The position numbers and the translations under genes were made by a program. Shown here piece after piece: positions 10,117 through 18,509 of a stretch of 32,568 bases of DNA. The DNA is taken from the NCBI RefSeq assembly GCF_015207525.1, contig NZ_JADEWR010000004.1:354209-386776 (forward strand), given 5' to 3'. The DNA comes from Nodosilinea sp. LEGE 06152 (GTDB lineage: Bacteria > Cyanobacteriota > Cyanobacteriia > Phormidesmidales > Phormidesmidaceae). A model generated the notes under the pieces. The model was not told the origin of the DNA. It saw only the letters and a program-made list of their open reading frames with translations, and made no database searches. Each line of letters starts with the position of its first letter. Positions within the stretch are counted from its first letter, which is position 1.

Positions 10117-10416
10117 ATGAACGCCCCCCTAGACCACGCCAATGTTGAGGCTGCTGCTCTATCTGGCCAGTCAACCCTACAGCCGACGACGGACCTAGCG
10201 CCAGCGCCAGCAACCGGGGCCCCCTCGGCGCGGGAGACAGCCCCCGCCCACGACGACAAAATCTGCTGGATTGAGATGCACCAGGTTCCATACCCCCCCA
10301 ATCAGCAGGTTGAGCTGCTACACCTGCAGGCTGAGGCCGAGGCTCTGCTCCTGCAGCTACAGGCCATGCACCAGCGGCGGCACAGCGCCCGCGCAGGTGC
10401 TGCGGAGAACGTTTAG
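10117..10416 (+). CDS. Small conserved-looking hypothetical protein
   Basis: I do not recognise a named family. The 99-residue product has a low-complexity Ala/Pro/Thr-rich N-terminal half (to about residue 45). A denser segment follows, reading DDKICWIEMHQVPYPPNQQV, then a leucine-rich helix ending QLQAMHQRR. The second half looks like a folded or partner-binding element, the first half like a flexible tail. No signal peptide or membrane segment is seen. The next plus-strand gene begins 171 bp later, so co-transcription is possible but not shown. Antisense frames here are less protein-like. Confidence 0.55.
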   Translation: MNAPLDHANVEAAALSGQSTLQPTTDLAPAPATGAPSARETAPAHDDKICWIEMHQVPYPPNQQVELLHLQAEAEALLLQLQAMHQRRHSARAGAAENV

Positions 10417-10587
10417 CCGAGCGCCAGGGTTATATTGCCCGAGATTTTTCTGCGATCGCATGCCTATAGCCACAGCCACAGCGCCTAATAGCCATGGGGC
10501 TGAAGTGGGCCGTTTAAATGCATTCAAAACGCGCCACTTTCTGAGGAATTCGCTAATGTTAGGGGAAAACTGTGGGGAGATGCTGCG

Positions 10588-11466
10588 ATGACCTACTCTG
10601 CCAAGCCCAGGCAAGCTGGGGAAACTAAGCTCAACGGCTTGTCTAAGCGCAAGCTGTACACGGCTATTTCGGGTGGTTTACTGCTGGCGATCGCGGCAGG
10701 GGCGGCTCTCAAACTCACGATGGGCGACTCTAGTCCTGAGGTGGCTGGGGTAGACCCAACAAGTTCTGACCTGGTGGCCACCGATGCGGCTCCGACCGAT
10801 TTCGAGGGAGCGCTGATACCCCAAACCGACGAAGCGGCCACGCCCTTTCAGTCCAAGCCTTTCTTTCAGCCTTCGGCCCCCCTACGTCTGGCCGATCCAA
10901 ACCTGCTGCGTTCCACCTCCTCCCAGGCTCGGGTCGAAGCCGTTGCGGCAGGTCGTCCTGACCCCTTCGCTTCGGTGGTGCTGCCTGGGCCTAAAGCCTC
11001 TCGCCCTACCCCAGCGGCGGCCGCGCTAACGCCGGTTCCGGCTGCGGTCGCGTCTAGGGGGCTGCCGACGGTGCCCGTAGCAGCGACTCAGAGCCTACCG
11101 CCCCTGCCCCAGGCCCCTGCCCAGTCGGTGGCGTTGCCCAGTCTGCCTCCTCCTTTTCTGCCGGGTAGCGTGCCCCCCATTCCCACTGATATTGCGGTTG
11201 CTCCCACCGGCAGCCCGGTTTTTCAAAACTTGGTTGATCAGGTGGTCGTGAGTGGCGTAGTACAGGTGGGCAGCGGCGTCAGCGTGATTGTGACCGAGCC
11301 AGGCAGCACCGTGAGCCGTCGGGTGAGCCAAGGCGATATGCTGGCGGGCGGACGCATTAAAGTCAAGTCGGTCGATATGTCTGGGCAAGAGCCTGTGGTA
11401 GTACTGACCTATGACGGCCAAGACTATACCCGCACCGTAGGAGCACCGATGGTCAGCTCCCTATAG
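10588..11466 (+). CDS. Single-pass membrane protein with PilP/GspC-like C-terminal region
   Basis: A 292-residue protein with a short basic cytoplasmic N-terminus and one membrane helix at about 25-45 (YTAISGGLLLAIAAGAALKL). A long Pro/Ala/Ser-rich periplasmic linker to about 205 contains the motif GRPDPFASVV. The C-terminal domain (about 210-292) has VSGVVQVGSGVSVIVTEPGS, then a VSQGDMLAGGRIKVKSVD segment. The DPF motif followed by a small beta domain with a G-D-x-L-x-G turn resembles pilus assembly PilP and secretion GspC proteins. The likely role is in the cell envelope, perhaps with type IV pili, but no other pil gene is nearby. The assignment is by pattern only. Confidence 0.6.
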   Translation: MTYSAKPRQAGETKLNGLSKRKLYTAISGGLLLAIAAGAALKLTMGDSSPEVAGVDPTSSDLVATDAAPTDFEGALIPQTDEAATPFQSKPFFQPSAPLRLADPNLLRSTSSQARVEAVAAGRPDPFASVVLPGPKASRPTPAAAALTPVPAAVASRGLPTVPVAATQSLPPLPQAPAQSVALPSLPPPFLPGSVPPIPTDIAVAPTGSPVFQNLVDQVVVSGVVQVGSGVSVIVTEPGSTVSRRVSQGDMLAGGRIKVKSVDMSGQEPVVVLTYDGQDYTRTVGAPMVSSL

Positions 11467-11490
11467 CGCCATCCCGCAGCGCCATCCCGC
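11465..11490. repeat. Two tandem 13-bp units at the end of the PilP-like gene
   Basis: The 13-bp unit AGCGCCATCCCGC occurs twice without a gap (11465-11477 and 11478-11490). The first copy overlaps the stop codon (11464-11466) of the gene ending at 11466. Confidence 0.7.
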
Positions 11491-11554
11491 AGATAGATAA
11501 ACGGGGAGAGCGGTTGCGGCTCGCGCTGAGGCTGGGCTGCATCGATTAAACTTG

Positions 11555-11608
11555 AGGAGGCTGCAGGTCAGATCGCCTCCTGGACTTAGCTATGCAAGGC
11601 TAAGTTTT
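11555..11608 (+). terminator. Two adjacent hairpins after the PilP-like gene
   Basis: AGGAGGC (11555-11561) pairs with GCCTCCT (11575-11581). Directly after it ACTTAGC (11584-11590) pairs with GCTAAGT (11599-11605), followed by three more T. The second may be a modest intrinsic terminator. Confidence 0.4.
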
Positions 11609-11670
11609 GTGTTAGCTATTTGGTCAGCACCGTACCCAGAATAGCTAGCAGATTGGGTTGAGGATTGCCG

Positions 11671-12189
11671 ATGGGCAGTAGCAAGATAGCGTCTGGCAAA
11701 CAAAAACCGCAGCGACTGCTGGGTCTCGATGGAGCCGATACCTACGATTGCCCAGTCTGTCGCCACGGACAGATACAGCCCATGGCCCTCATGGATGCCT
11801 ATGCCTGTAGCTTTTGCCGTCATATTTTCGATGTCAACCTCGACCAGCAGACGGTGCATGTCGTCGACAGCGTACAGCCCATGGGGTGGCGCTGGCAGGG
11901 ATGGCGCTGGCAGCCGCTCTACCAAAGCCGCAGTGACATCACCCTCACCCTGTGGTTGGTGGGTCTGGCCCTGGTTATCTTTCCCGCTGGCATTGTAGCG
12001 CTGGGGGGATACGTGTTTCCCCCGCTAGAAGAAAGCGCAGGCGTTAACTGGTCTCTGGCCTGGGCGTTTGGTACTCTAGTGGCCCACGGCACCATGGTGG
12101 GCTGGCTGGTGGCTGAGCACTACCAGTTTCCGTTTTACGTCATGACCAAAATTCGACTGCAAAGGCTCGTTGATCGGCTGCCAGGTTAG
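11671..12189 (+). CDS. Zinc-ribbon membrane protein, unknown function
   Basis: I chose ATG 11671 because GAGG at 11660-11663 is seven bases before it; the upstream TTG at 11665 would be too close. The 172-residue product has an N-terminal zinc ribbon with cysteine pairs at about 27/30 (CPVC) and 46/49 (CSFC). Two hydrophobic helices follow at about 92-120 (TLWLVGLALVIFPAGIVALG) and about 128-152 (LAWAFGTLVAHGTMVGWLV), with a short basic tail. This points to a membrane protein with a cytosolic metal-binding head. I do not know the function. It stands alone, converging on a minus-strand gene. Confidence 0.7.
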   Translation: MGSSKIASGKQKPQRLLGLDGADTYDCPVCRHGQIQPMALMDAYACSFCRHIFDVNLDQQTVHVVDSVQPMGWRWQGWRWQPLYQSRSDITLTLWLVGLALVIFPAGIVALGGYVFPPLEESAGVNWSLAWAFGTLVAHGTMVGWLVAEHYQFPFYVMTKIRLQRLVDRLPG

Positions 12190-12286
12190 GAGTGTTCTAG
12201 CTAAATACTTATCCAGATTCTGACGGCAACAGGCCCAACGGGCCAAGTTTGCACTTCAGGGTGAGTGTTTGTTTAGATGGAATACG

Positions 12287-13252
12287 CTAAGGGCGGCTGC
12301 CAGTCTGGCAATCGGTGACAGCAAACCAGATTAGGGGCACATCGGTCTCGCTGCGCCAGCGAACCCAGCCTTCCTCAGTGCTGGAGCCCGGCAGCGGAGT
12401 GCAGCCCTGAGCAGGCTGGGTAACGCGCACCTGCAGCCAGTCGCCATCGAGATCTAGGGGCTGAATAATGCTGTTTGGCCCTACCAGCGCCTGAAGCGGA
12501 GCGGTGCCCGTGGGAGCGAGCCGCATCGGCTGTGATAGCCCAGGTCGTCGGAACTGAATGCGAGCCGCGCTTTCCAGGGAGGCCTCCCAGGTTTCTACCG
12601 TAAGGGACACGGCACCCAGATCTAGATGGGAAGTATGGGCCCAGGCCGTTCCTGCCGGGGTGTACTGAAAGCGAAACCAGCCGTCGGGCCGAACTTCGAG
12701 CACCGGAAAGGTGTAGATCTGCTGATCGGTTTGCACCATGGAGAAGGCGGCGTCGCGACCAATGGCTAGGGGATCGGCATCGTTGGGAACCAGCCAGCCG
12801 TTGATTAGCCAGCCCCAGTGCTCGCTTTCAGGGGTGGGATAGATGGGTAAGGCTACCCCGCGCAGCCACTCAGCGCCTAGCTGAGGGGCATTAGGGCCAG
12901 CCGAAGAAAGGCTGGTCGGGCGCAGGTGGCCCAGACCAATGTCGTCATTAGGGGCAGGATTTAGACCGACAATGCCAGCTTCGTCTGGGTCAATGGCGTC
13001 TGGAACGGAGTCTGGCAGGGGGGGTACGGCCGGGAACGAAGGGGTTTGTTTGGTTCTGAAGGTTAAAACGGGGTGGGCTGCCGTGCCCGGCGCATGGGGG
13101 ATCAGGCGGGGTGCTGCGGATACTGGCGGAGTAACAGCTGATGACCGGAGTGGTAGAACCAACGCGGCTAACAAGCCGCCTGCGCTGCCGATCGCTGCAG
13201 GACGCCAAAAAATTCGATGGAGGGGAGAGTGAAGGGAAGTACGCTTAACCAT
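12287..13252 (-). CDS. Exported hypothetical protein
   Basis: The reading frame is open from a GTG at 13327, but the ATG at 13250-13252 gives a natural signal peptide: basic start, then GSAGGLLAALVLPL and an Ala-rich cleavage region. Another ATG at 13271-13273 is possible; none has a convincing Shine-Dalgarno. After a Pro-rich linker (about 50-110) comes a compact domain rich in Trp, Gly and Arg: WLRGVALPIYPTPESEHWGW, then PDGWFRFQYTPAGTAWAH and a tail with LDGDWLQVRV, resembling SH3-like exported modules. Two cysteines in the C-terminal part could form a disulfide. No family is recognised. It follows the pseudouridine synthase on the same strand by more than 280 bp. Confidence 0.6.
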   Translation of the reverse strand: MVKRTSLHSPLHRIFWRPAAIGSAGGLLAALVLPLRSSAVTPPVSAAPRLIPHAPGTAAHPVLTFRTKQTPSFPAVPPLPDSVPDAIDPDEAGIVGLNPAPNDDIGLGHLRPTSLSSAGPNAPQLGAEWLRGVALPIYPTPESEHWGWLINGWLVPNDADPLAIGRDAAFSMVQTDQQIYTFPVLEVRPDGWFRFQYTPAGTAWAHTSHLDLGAVSLTVETWEASLESAARIQFRRPGLSQPMRLAPTGTAPLQALVGPNSIIQPLDLDGDWLQVRVTQPAQGCTPLPGSSTEEGWVRWRSETDVPLIWFAVTDCQTGSRP

Positions 13253-13536
13253 GGCAACTGCTGGGGGCAACATCAATACTCTTGAGCCGGTACGCTTGCG
13301 ATCGCGGTTTGGATGTAGTTGGGCCACACGGCTAACCCAACCGGGCCTGACGCCGTGCTTTGGTCAATTCGGCCTCTTAAAGTTGTGCCTGGCGTAGGCT
13401 TTGGTTTCCCTGACCCACGCCTAAACCCTATTGTGCCTGATACGACACGATTGGGTGACGACGGGCGACCGCGGCGCAGGCGTGCAGGAGCTGATCGAGT
13501 GGCTGCTGGCTGAGCCTTAGTCTCTGCTCACCCACG

Positions 13537-14478
13537 CTAGACAACTCGGCTTCTCAAAACCGTCAGCAGCTTGAGAAAGTGATCGGGCAGGGGGGCGATC
13601 GCCACTACCTGCTCCCCCGTCGCTGGATGGCGCAGCTCCAGTCGCTCGGCGTGGAGGGCCTGCCCCGGCAGATTTACCCCCACATCGCGGCCCGAGCCAT
13701 AGGTGGGGTCGCCCACGATGGGGTGGCCTATGTGGGTGCTGTGGACGCGGATTTGGTGGGTGCGCCCTGTCTCCAGGCGAAAGCGCAGCAGCGAGAAATT
13801 TCCCAGGCGCTCTTCGACCTGCCAGTGGGTGATGGCGGTGCGGCCTTTCTCAAGGGGAACGACGGCATTTTTCTTGCGGTCTGCTGGGTGGCGACCCAGG
13901 GGCGCGTCAACGGTGCCCGAGTCGGCTTTGGGCGCACCGTAAACCACGCCCAGGTATTCGCGCCGGGCGGTTTTGGCCTTCATCTGGGCCTGCAGGTCGC
14001 TGTGGGCCAGGTCGGTTTTGGCCACCACGATCGACCCGGTGGTGTCTTTGTCGAGCCGGTGCACAATGCCGGGGCGCTGCACCCCGCCAATGCCTAAAAG
14101 CTGGTCGCCGCAGTGGGCCAGCACGGCATTCACCAGGGTGCCGCTCATGTTGCCGGGGGCGGGGTGCACCACCAATCCAGCGGGCTTGTTGAGAATGATC
14201 AGGTGCTCGTCTTCGTAGAGAATGTCGAGGGGAATATCTTCAGCGGTCAGCTCCAGGGGACGGGGTTCGGGAATGGTCAGGTGAATGCGATCGCCCGCCT
14301 GGACGGCTTCCTTTTTATTAGTGCAGAGCTGCCCGTTGAGCTGCACGTATTCCCAGTCGATCAGCTTTTGCACTCGGTTGCGGGAGAGTTCTTTGACGTT
14401 GGCGGTGAGCCAGCGATCGAGCCGCTCCGGGTCGGGAATATCAACAGTGAGTTCGAGGGTTTGGTCTGCGATGGTCAA
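13537..14478 (-). CDS. RluA-family (RluD-like) pseudouridine synthase
   Basis: Isomerises specific uridines in ribosomal RNA to pseudouridine. The 313 residues hold an N-terminal S4 RNA-binding domain (about 17-75, RLDRWLTANVKELSRNRVQK) and the catalytic domain. Its motif HRLDKDTTG places the catalytic aspartate at 143. ETGRTHQIRVHSTHIGHPIV is the conserved C-terminal RluA/RluD signature. S4 domain plus length fit RluD (which modifies the 23S helix 69 region) better than RluA, but the target site cannot be read from sequence. It is divergent from the VOC gene with 63 bp between. Confidence 0.93.
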   Translation of the reverse strand: MTIADQTLELTVDIPDPERLDRWLTANVKELSRNRVQKLIDWEYVQLNGQLCTNKKEAVQAGDRIHLTIPEPRPLELTAEDIPLDILYEDEHLIILNKPAGLVVHPAPGNMSGTLVNAVLAHCGDQLLGIGGVQRPGIVHRLDKDTTGSIVVAKTDLAHSDLQAQMKAKTARREYLGVVYGAPKADSGTVDAPLGRHPADRKKNAVVPLEKGRTAITHWQVEERLGNFSLLRFRLETGRTHQIRVHSTHIGHPIVGDPTYGSGRDVGVNLPGQALHAERLELRHPATGEQVVAIAPLPDHFLKLLTVLRSRVV

Positions 14479-14541
14479 AGGTTGAGCGCGGTAGGATTTC
14501 TATAATCAATCATAATTCGCTGCTGTGCTCAGATCTGTCCT

Positions 14542-15006
14542 ATGAACCCTAGCCCCGCAATGGCTCCTGCCCTGGCCCTCGGTCAGCTGCGCCGCATTCA
14601 CCACCTGGCATTGAATGTAAAAGACATGCAGGCCTCACGCCAGTTTTACGGCGGTCTGCTGGGGCTGCGGGAGCTGACTGGCGACGAGGTCGACGACACC
14701 CTCAAGGATCTGGTCGCCACGGGCAAGGTTGCGAACTTTGTGCTGCCCGATGGGCTAATTCTCGACCTGTTTGGTGCCCCCGACCTGGAGCCGCCTGATC
14801 CTGACCCCGATAAATCGTTCACCCGCGCCTATCACCTGGCCTTTGACATTGACCCGTCAGAGTTTGATGGCGCTCTGGCGGTGCTGGAAGCGAATGGGGT
14901 TGCGATCGCCCACGGCCCCGTTACCCGCCCCACCGGACGCGGCGTGTACTTCTACGACCCCGACGGCTTTATGGTCGAAATCCGCTGCGACCCCGTGGAG
15001 GGGTAA
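14542..15006 (+). CDS. VOC-superfamily (glyoxalase/dioxygenase fold) protein
   Basis: A 154-residue single-domain protein of the vicinal oxygen chelate fold. The N-terminal module has RIHHLALNVKDMQASRQFYG, with a metal-ligand histidine, and LGLREL; the C-terminal module has YHLAFDIDPSEFDGALAVLE and ends with GRGVYFYDPDGFMVEIRC, containing the usual glutamate ligand. The 154-residue length allows one pair of beta-alpha-beta-beta-beta units. The substrate is unknown; glyoxalase I, fosfomycin-resistance-like and dioxygenase types all share this pattern. The start region has three possible Met codons (residues 1, 7) with no decisive ribosome site. It stands upstream of the toxin-antitoxin-like pair. 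Confidence 0.85.
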   Translation: MNPSPAMAPALALGQLRRIHHLALNVKDMQASRQFYGGLLGLRELTGDEVDDTLKDLVATGKVANFVLPDGLILDLFGAPDLEPPDPDPDKSFTRAYHLAFDIDPSEFDGALAVLEANGVAIAHGPVTRPTGRGVYFYDPDGFMVEIRCDPVEG

Positions 15007-15095
15007 ATACTGTTTGGCTGTAGCAATAGGGGAGTGAGGAAAGTGCTGACTGGGGTTTGATAGACTAGAGGCGTAAGCATAGGAGACCTGCTCCA

Positions 15096-15314
15096 ATGCT
15101 CAGGAATTCGTCGGTTCTCAGCATTTCATCCGAGGTTATGGGCGGTGCGCTGGTGTTTGCCGGTACCCGTGTACCTGTGGAGACGTTCTTTGACTATCTC
15201 AAGGCAGGAGAGTCTGTTGACGATTTTTTAGAAGGTTTTCCCTCCGTCAGCAGAGAGCAAGTAGTTGGCTTGCTGGAGGAAATTGGTAGGCAGCTCTTGA
15301 ATACCGCCGCCTAA
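15096..15314 (+). CDS. DUF433 protein, putative antitoxin
   Basis: A 72-residue protein of the DUF433 family, a small helix-turn-helix-like fold often encoded beside PIN-like proteins. The motif MGGALVFAGTRVPVETFFDY is typical (G-x-P/A-x-F/I-x-GTRVPV), followed by LKAGESVDDFLEGFPSVSRE. AGGAG precedes the ATG by ten bases. The next gene starts one base after its stop codon, so the two are translationally linked. In this arrangement the DUF433 protein is taken as the antitoxin and DNA-binding autoregulator; this is inferred from family context, not shown. Confidence 0.88.
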   Translation: MLRNSSVLSISSEVMGGALVFAGTRVPVETFFDYLKAGESVDDFLEGFPSVSREQVVGLLEEIGRQLLNTAA

Positions 15315-15315
15315 C

Positions 15316-15636
15316 ATGAGGCTACTTCTAGACGAGTGCATCGATCGCAGACTCGCTAGGGATTTTGCTGGTTACGATATTAAAACGGTGTCCGAAATGG
15401 GTTGGGCGGGCACTAAGAATGGCCAACTGCTGGCTCTGGTAGAAGCTTCCTTCGACATTTTCATTACGGTTGATCGGAACCTAGCGTTTCAGCAAAATTT
15501 GCCTCAGTTTGATATTGCTGTAATTGTTTTGCAAGCCCACTCTAACCGGCTGGCTGATCTCAAGCCACTAGTCCCGAGAGTTATAGTGGCTTTGCCAATC
15601 GCTCAAAAGGGCACAGCCACAACCATTGCTCTATAA
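15316..15636 (+). CDS. DUF5615 PIN-like protein, putative toxin
   Basis: A 106-residue protein starting MRLLLDECIDRRLARDF, the N-terminal acidic motif of DUF5615, a shortened relative of PIN-domain nucleases. A second acidic site lies in FDIFITVDRNLAFQQNL. The remaining part, FDIAVIVLQAHSNRLADLKP, matches the family C-terminal helix-strand pattern. With the DUF433 gene one base upstream it forms a VapBC-like unit: the PIN-like protein would cleave RNA, and its partner would hold it inactive. Activity of DUF5615 proteins is known for few members, so toxicity here is inference. Confidence 0.88.
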   Translation: MRLLLDECIDRRLARDFAGYDIKTVSEMGWAGTKNGQLLALVEASFDIFITVDRNLAFQQNLPQFDIAVIVLQAHSNRLADLKPLVPRVIVALPIAQKGTATTIAL

Positions 15637-15720
15637 CCCCAGAGGATGGTCGCTGCTTGCCATTAACCTTAGCAACTGGTAGTCAAAGACCAGCCTTTAC
15701 GGGACCGTTCCAAAAATGGA

Positions 15721-15744
15721 CGGGGGCGATCGCTCACTCCCCCG
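15721..15744 (-). terminator. Probable terminator downstream of dxs
   Basis: CGGGGG (15721-15726) pairs with CCCCCG (15739-15744); the loop contains a HIP1 palindrome that can extend the fold. On the minus strand a short T-rich stretch (15714-15718 in complement) follows. It lies about 120 bp beyond the dxs stop. A second possible stem, AAACCCC at 15770-15776 with GGGGTTT at 15807-15813, lies nearer. Confidence 0.5.
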
Positions 15745-15861
15745 CCCACACCTTTGCTTGATGAGAATGAAACCCCAGCCCTGCATTACCAGAGGCAAGC
15801 CGCCAAGGGGTTTTGCCCAATAGGTATGCAGTAATCGCTACTTACCAAACAGCAAAGCGTT

Positions 15862-17769
15862 CTATCGCACAAGGGCAGGCTTCTCAACCTGGTAGGTGGC
15901 TAAAATGCGCTCGGCCATCTGAGGCGGAGTCAACCCCAGCGCTGCCTTCGACTGGTCTGGGCTGGCGTGATCGACCAGCACGTCGGGCACGCCGATGCGT
16001 AGCACCTGGGCGGGCACCTGGGCATCTAAAATCGATTCGGCTACGGCGGAGCCAAAGCCGCCCATCAAGCAGCCCTCTTCAAAGGTGACGACTTTGCCGA
16101 TTTCCCGCGCCAGGGGCAAAATCAGCGCCTCGTCGAGGGGCTTGGCGAACCGGGCGTTGACCACGGTGGCCTCAATGCCGTGCTCGCTGAGAATTTCGGC
16201 GGTTTGCATGGCGGGGTAGACCATCGAGCCGTAGCCCAGCAGCAGCACGTCGTCGCCCTGGCGCAGCACCTCGGCTTCACCAATGGGCAGAGGCTCCCAG
16301 CCCTCTTCCATCAAGGGGGCACCGTAGCCGCTGCCGCGGGGATAGCGCATGGCGATCGCCCCCTTGGTGTAGTCGATTCCGGTCACGATCATCCGCTGCA
16401 TTTCGGCCTCATCTTTGGGGGCCATCAGCACAATGTTGGGAATGCAGCGCAGGTAGGCGATATCGTAGAGCCCCTGGTGGGTCGGCCCATCGGCCCCCAC
16501 AATGCCCGCCCGGTCGAGGCAGAAGAACACCGGCAGCTTTTGAATGCAGACATCGTGGACAATCTGGTCGAAGCCGCGCTGCAAGAAGGTGGAGTAAATG
16601 GCGGCCACGGGGCGCATGCCCTCACAGGCCATACCCGCCGCCAGCGTCACCGCGTGCTGCTCGGCAATGCCGACATCAATGTACTGCTTGGGCAGGGCCT
16701 GCTGGAGCTTGTCTAGCCCGGTGCCCGTGGCCATGGCGGCGGTGATGCCGACGATTTTGGGGTTGTCTTCAGCCAGCTTGATCAGGGTTTCGGCAAAGAC
16801 CTTGGAGTAGCTGGGGGGCTTAGGCTTGGTGGAAGGAATGCCCTTGCCGGTCGTGAGGTTGAAGGGCGACTGGGCGTGGTAGCCGACCTGGTCTTTTTCG
16901 GCGATCGCGTAGCCCTTACCCTTGGTGGTGGCCACATGCACCAGCACCGGCCCGGTGTGCTTGTGGGCCTCTTTGAAGGTGGTGATCAGCTCCTGCAGGT
17001 TGTGGCCATCCACCGGCCCCATGTAGGTAAAGCCCAGTTCCTCGAACACGGCCCCCACCTTGGGTACCGCCAGCCGCTTCATACCCTCTTTGACCCGGTC
17101 GAGTTCCGGCGACAGCGACTCGCCCACAAAGGGCAGATGCTTAAACTGCTCTTCGAGGTTGTCGGTGAGAAATTGCACCGGGGGGCTGAGGCGCATTTTG
17201 TTCAGGTAGCGCGGAATTGCCCCTACGTTGGGCGAAATCGACATTTCGTTGTCGTTGAGCACCACCAGCAGGTTGGTGTTGGGCAGGTGCCCAGCGTGGT
17301 TGATGGCCTCTAGGGCCATGCCGCCGGTCAGCGCGCCGTCGCCGATGATGGCCGCCACCTTGTAGTTGTCGCCAGCCATATCGCGGGCCAGGGCCATACC
17401 CAGAGCCGCTGAAATACTGGTGGAAGCATGGCCTGCGCCAAAGTGGTCAAACTTGCTCTCGCTGCGCTTCAGGTAGCCCGCCACCCCGTCTTTTTGGCGC
17501 AGGGTATGAAAGTCGTGGTAGCGCCCGGTGATCAGCTTGTGGGGGTAGGCCTGGTGGCCCACATCCCAAGTGACTTTGTCGCGATCGAGGTCAAGGGTTT
17601 GATACAGAGCTAGAGTCAGCTCCACCACGCCTAGGCCTGGGCCCAGGTGCCCCCCGCTTGCCGCCACAGTCTCCAGGTGCTTTTCGCGAATCTGGCGGGC
17701 CACGTCTTCGAGCTGGCGAATGGATAAACCGTGGAGTTGATTGGGGTGAGTTATGTCACTCAGGTGCAT
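15862..17769 (-). CDS. dxs: 1-deoxy-D-xylulose-5-phosphate synthase
   Basis: A thiamine-diphosphate enzyme that condenses pyruvate and glyceraldehyde 3-phosphate, the entry step of the MEP pathway for isoprenoids (carotenoids, phytol, quinones). The full 635-residue length is present. Visible sites are H41 in [15 protein letters not shown]72 in [11 protein letters not shown], the ThDP/Mg motif [18 protein letters not shown] starting at residue 143 with Asn at 173, the transketolase-like [16 protein letters not shown] with its catalytic glutamate, and [15 protein letters not shown]. No residue looks missing. It is a single gene. The ATG at 17767-17769 has AAGG a few bases upstream. Confidence 0.98.
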   Translation of the reverse strand: MHLSDITHPNQLHGLSIRQLEDVARQIREKHLETVAASGGHLGPGLGVVELTLALYQTLDLDRDKVTWDVGHQAYPHKLITGRYHDFHTLRQKDGVAGYLKRSESKFDHFGAGHASTSISAALGMALARDMAGDNYKVAAIIGDGALTGGMALEAINHAGHLPNTNLLVVLNDNEMSISPNVGAIPRYLNKMRLSPPVQFLTDNLEEQFKHLPFVGESLSPELDRVKEGMKRLAVPKVGAVFEELGFTYMGPVDGHNLQELITTFKEAHKHTGPVLVHVATTKGKGYAIAEKDQVGYHAQSPFNLTTGKGIPSTKPKPPSYSKVFAETLIKLAEDNPKIVGITAAMATGTGLDKLQQALPKQYIDVGIAEQHAVTLAAGMACEGMRPVAAIYSTFLQRGFDQIVHDVCIQKLPVFFCLDRAGIVGADGPTHQGLYDIAYLRCIPNIVLMAPKDEAEMQRMIVTGIDYTKGAIAMRYPRGSGYGAPLMEEGWEPLPIGEAEVLRQGDDVLLLGYGSMVYPAMQTAEILSEHGIEATVVNARFAKPLDEALILPLAREIGKVVTFEEGCLMGGFGSAVAESILDAQVPAQVLRIGVPDVLVDHASPDQSKAALGLTPPQMAERILATYQVEKPALVR

Positions 17770-17869
17770 ACTGCCTTAACCTCTGTGTCACGAAATTGAG
17801 TTTTTCCTGCTACTCTTCACTGTAGAAGATTCAACGACCAGAAACATTGAGGAGGGCAGGCATTGATTA

Positions 17870-17888
17870 AACCAATGCTGCCTAGGCT
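17870..17888. promoter_or_regulatory. Small inverted repeat upstream of dxs
   Basis: GCATTG (17870-17875) and CAATGC (17883-17888) flank a seven-base AT-rich loop about 100 bp upstream of the dxs start, in the 215-bp region shared with the divergent gene at 17985. It could be an operator or an mRNA leader hairpin. Confidence 0.25.
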
Positions 17889-17984
17889 AATTTGAGAGAG
17901 CTATTCCTCTGTAACTATTGATCAACAGACTGTAACCACTGATTACGCCCGTTAACCAACCGATATAACCTTTAACGTTCTGTT

Positions 17985-18509
17985 ATGGTTCATTTTCTAG
18001 CTTCTGCTACCCGTCGCCAGTGCTTTGTAATACCGTTTGCCCTAATTGCGGGGCTGGCTACGCCCATGGTGCTGCTCTCGGCTTCCCGAGCGATCGCCAA
18101 CGACTATGAAGCCTGCGCCAATACTTTGGTCGGGGCTGGTCTAGACGGCTTGGCGGCGGCGGGGGCCTGCGGCAAGGCGCTGAACCCTACCGATCTCTCT
18201 AGCTGCACTCTCGATGTCGCTCGCGTTGCCGATATCAACGCCGACCAGGCTCTCCTAGCCTGCCAAAGCGATCGCCGCCCCAGAGAGCTAGCCACCTGCG
18301 TGAGCGACATCCACCAGGGTTTAGAGGTCGCCAATTCTACCGCCGTGCTCAACAGCTGCCGTCGCAGCGTGCTGCCCCTGCGCTATTCCGACTGCGTGGT
18401 GGGCGTGGCTACCGCCGCCAATCTGGCCGTGGCCGACTCGCTGCAGCAGTGCAGTGCCGCTGGCTATACCCTGACCGATGTGGCACCTACCTTTATTTTT
18501 GCCCGCTAG
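17985..18509 (+). CDS. Secreted protein with four Cys-X17-19-Cys repeats
   Basis: A 174-residue exported protein. The N-terminus (residues about 1-38) is a signal peptide with a hydrophobic core at FVIPFALIAGLATPMVLL and a cleavage region near SRAIAND. The mature part is four similar units of about 30 residues, each with exactly two cysteines separated by 17, 18, 19 and 18 residues (starting CANTLV, CTLDVA, CVSDIH and CVVGVA). All eight mature cysteines are thus paired by pattern, which suggests one disulfide per helical hairpin. I recognise no named family, and the partner is unknown. Its stop codon overlaps the 3' end of the DUF362 gene on the other strand by 17 bp. Confidence 0.75.
   Translation: MVHFLASATRRQCFVIPFALIAGLATPMVLLSASRAIANDYEACANTLVGAGLDGLAAAGACGKALNPTDLSSCTLDVARVADINADQALLACQSDRRPRELATCVSDIHQGLEVANSTAVLNSCRRSVLPLRYSDCVVGVATAANLAVADSLQQCSAAGYTLTDVAPTFIFAR

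Noticed and set aside
16180..16716. Long plus frames opposite dxs and the pseudouridine synthase (also 13579-14097)
   Set aside because: They are antisense to well-recognised enzymes and arise from GC-rich third positions. Products are His/Gly/Val-rich without domains.
17951..17977. Pho box (TTAACC, ATAACC, TTAACG words) before the Cys-repeat gene
   Set aside because: Spacing is 13 and 7 bp instead of the 11-bp period, so it is not a convincing Pho box.
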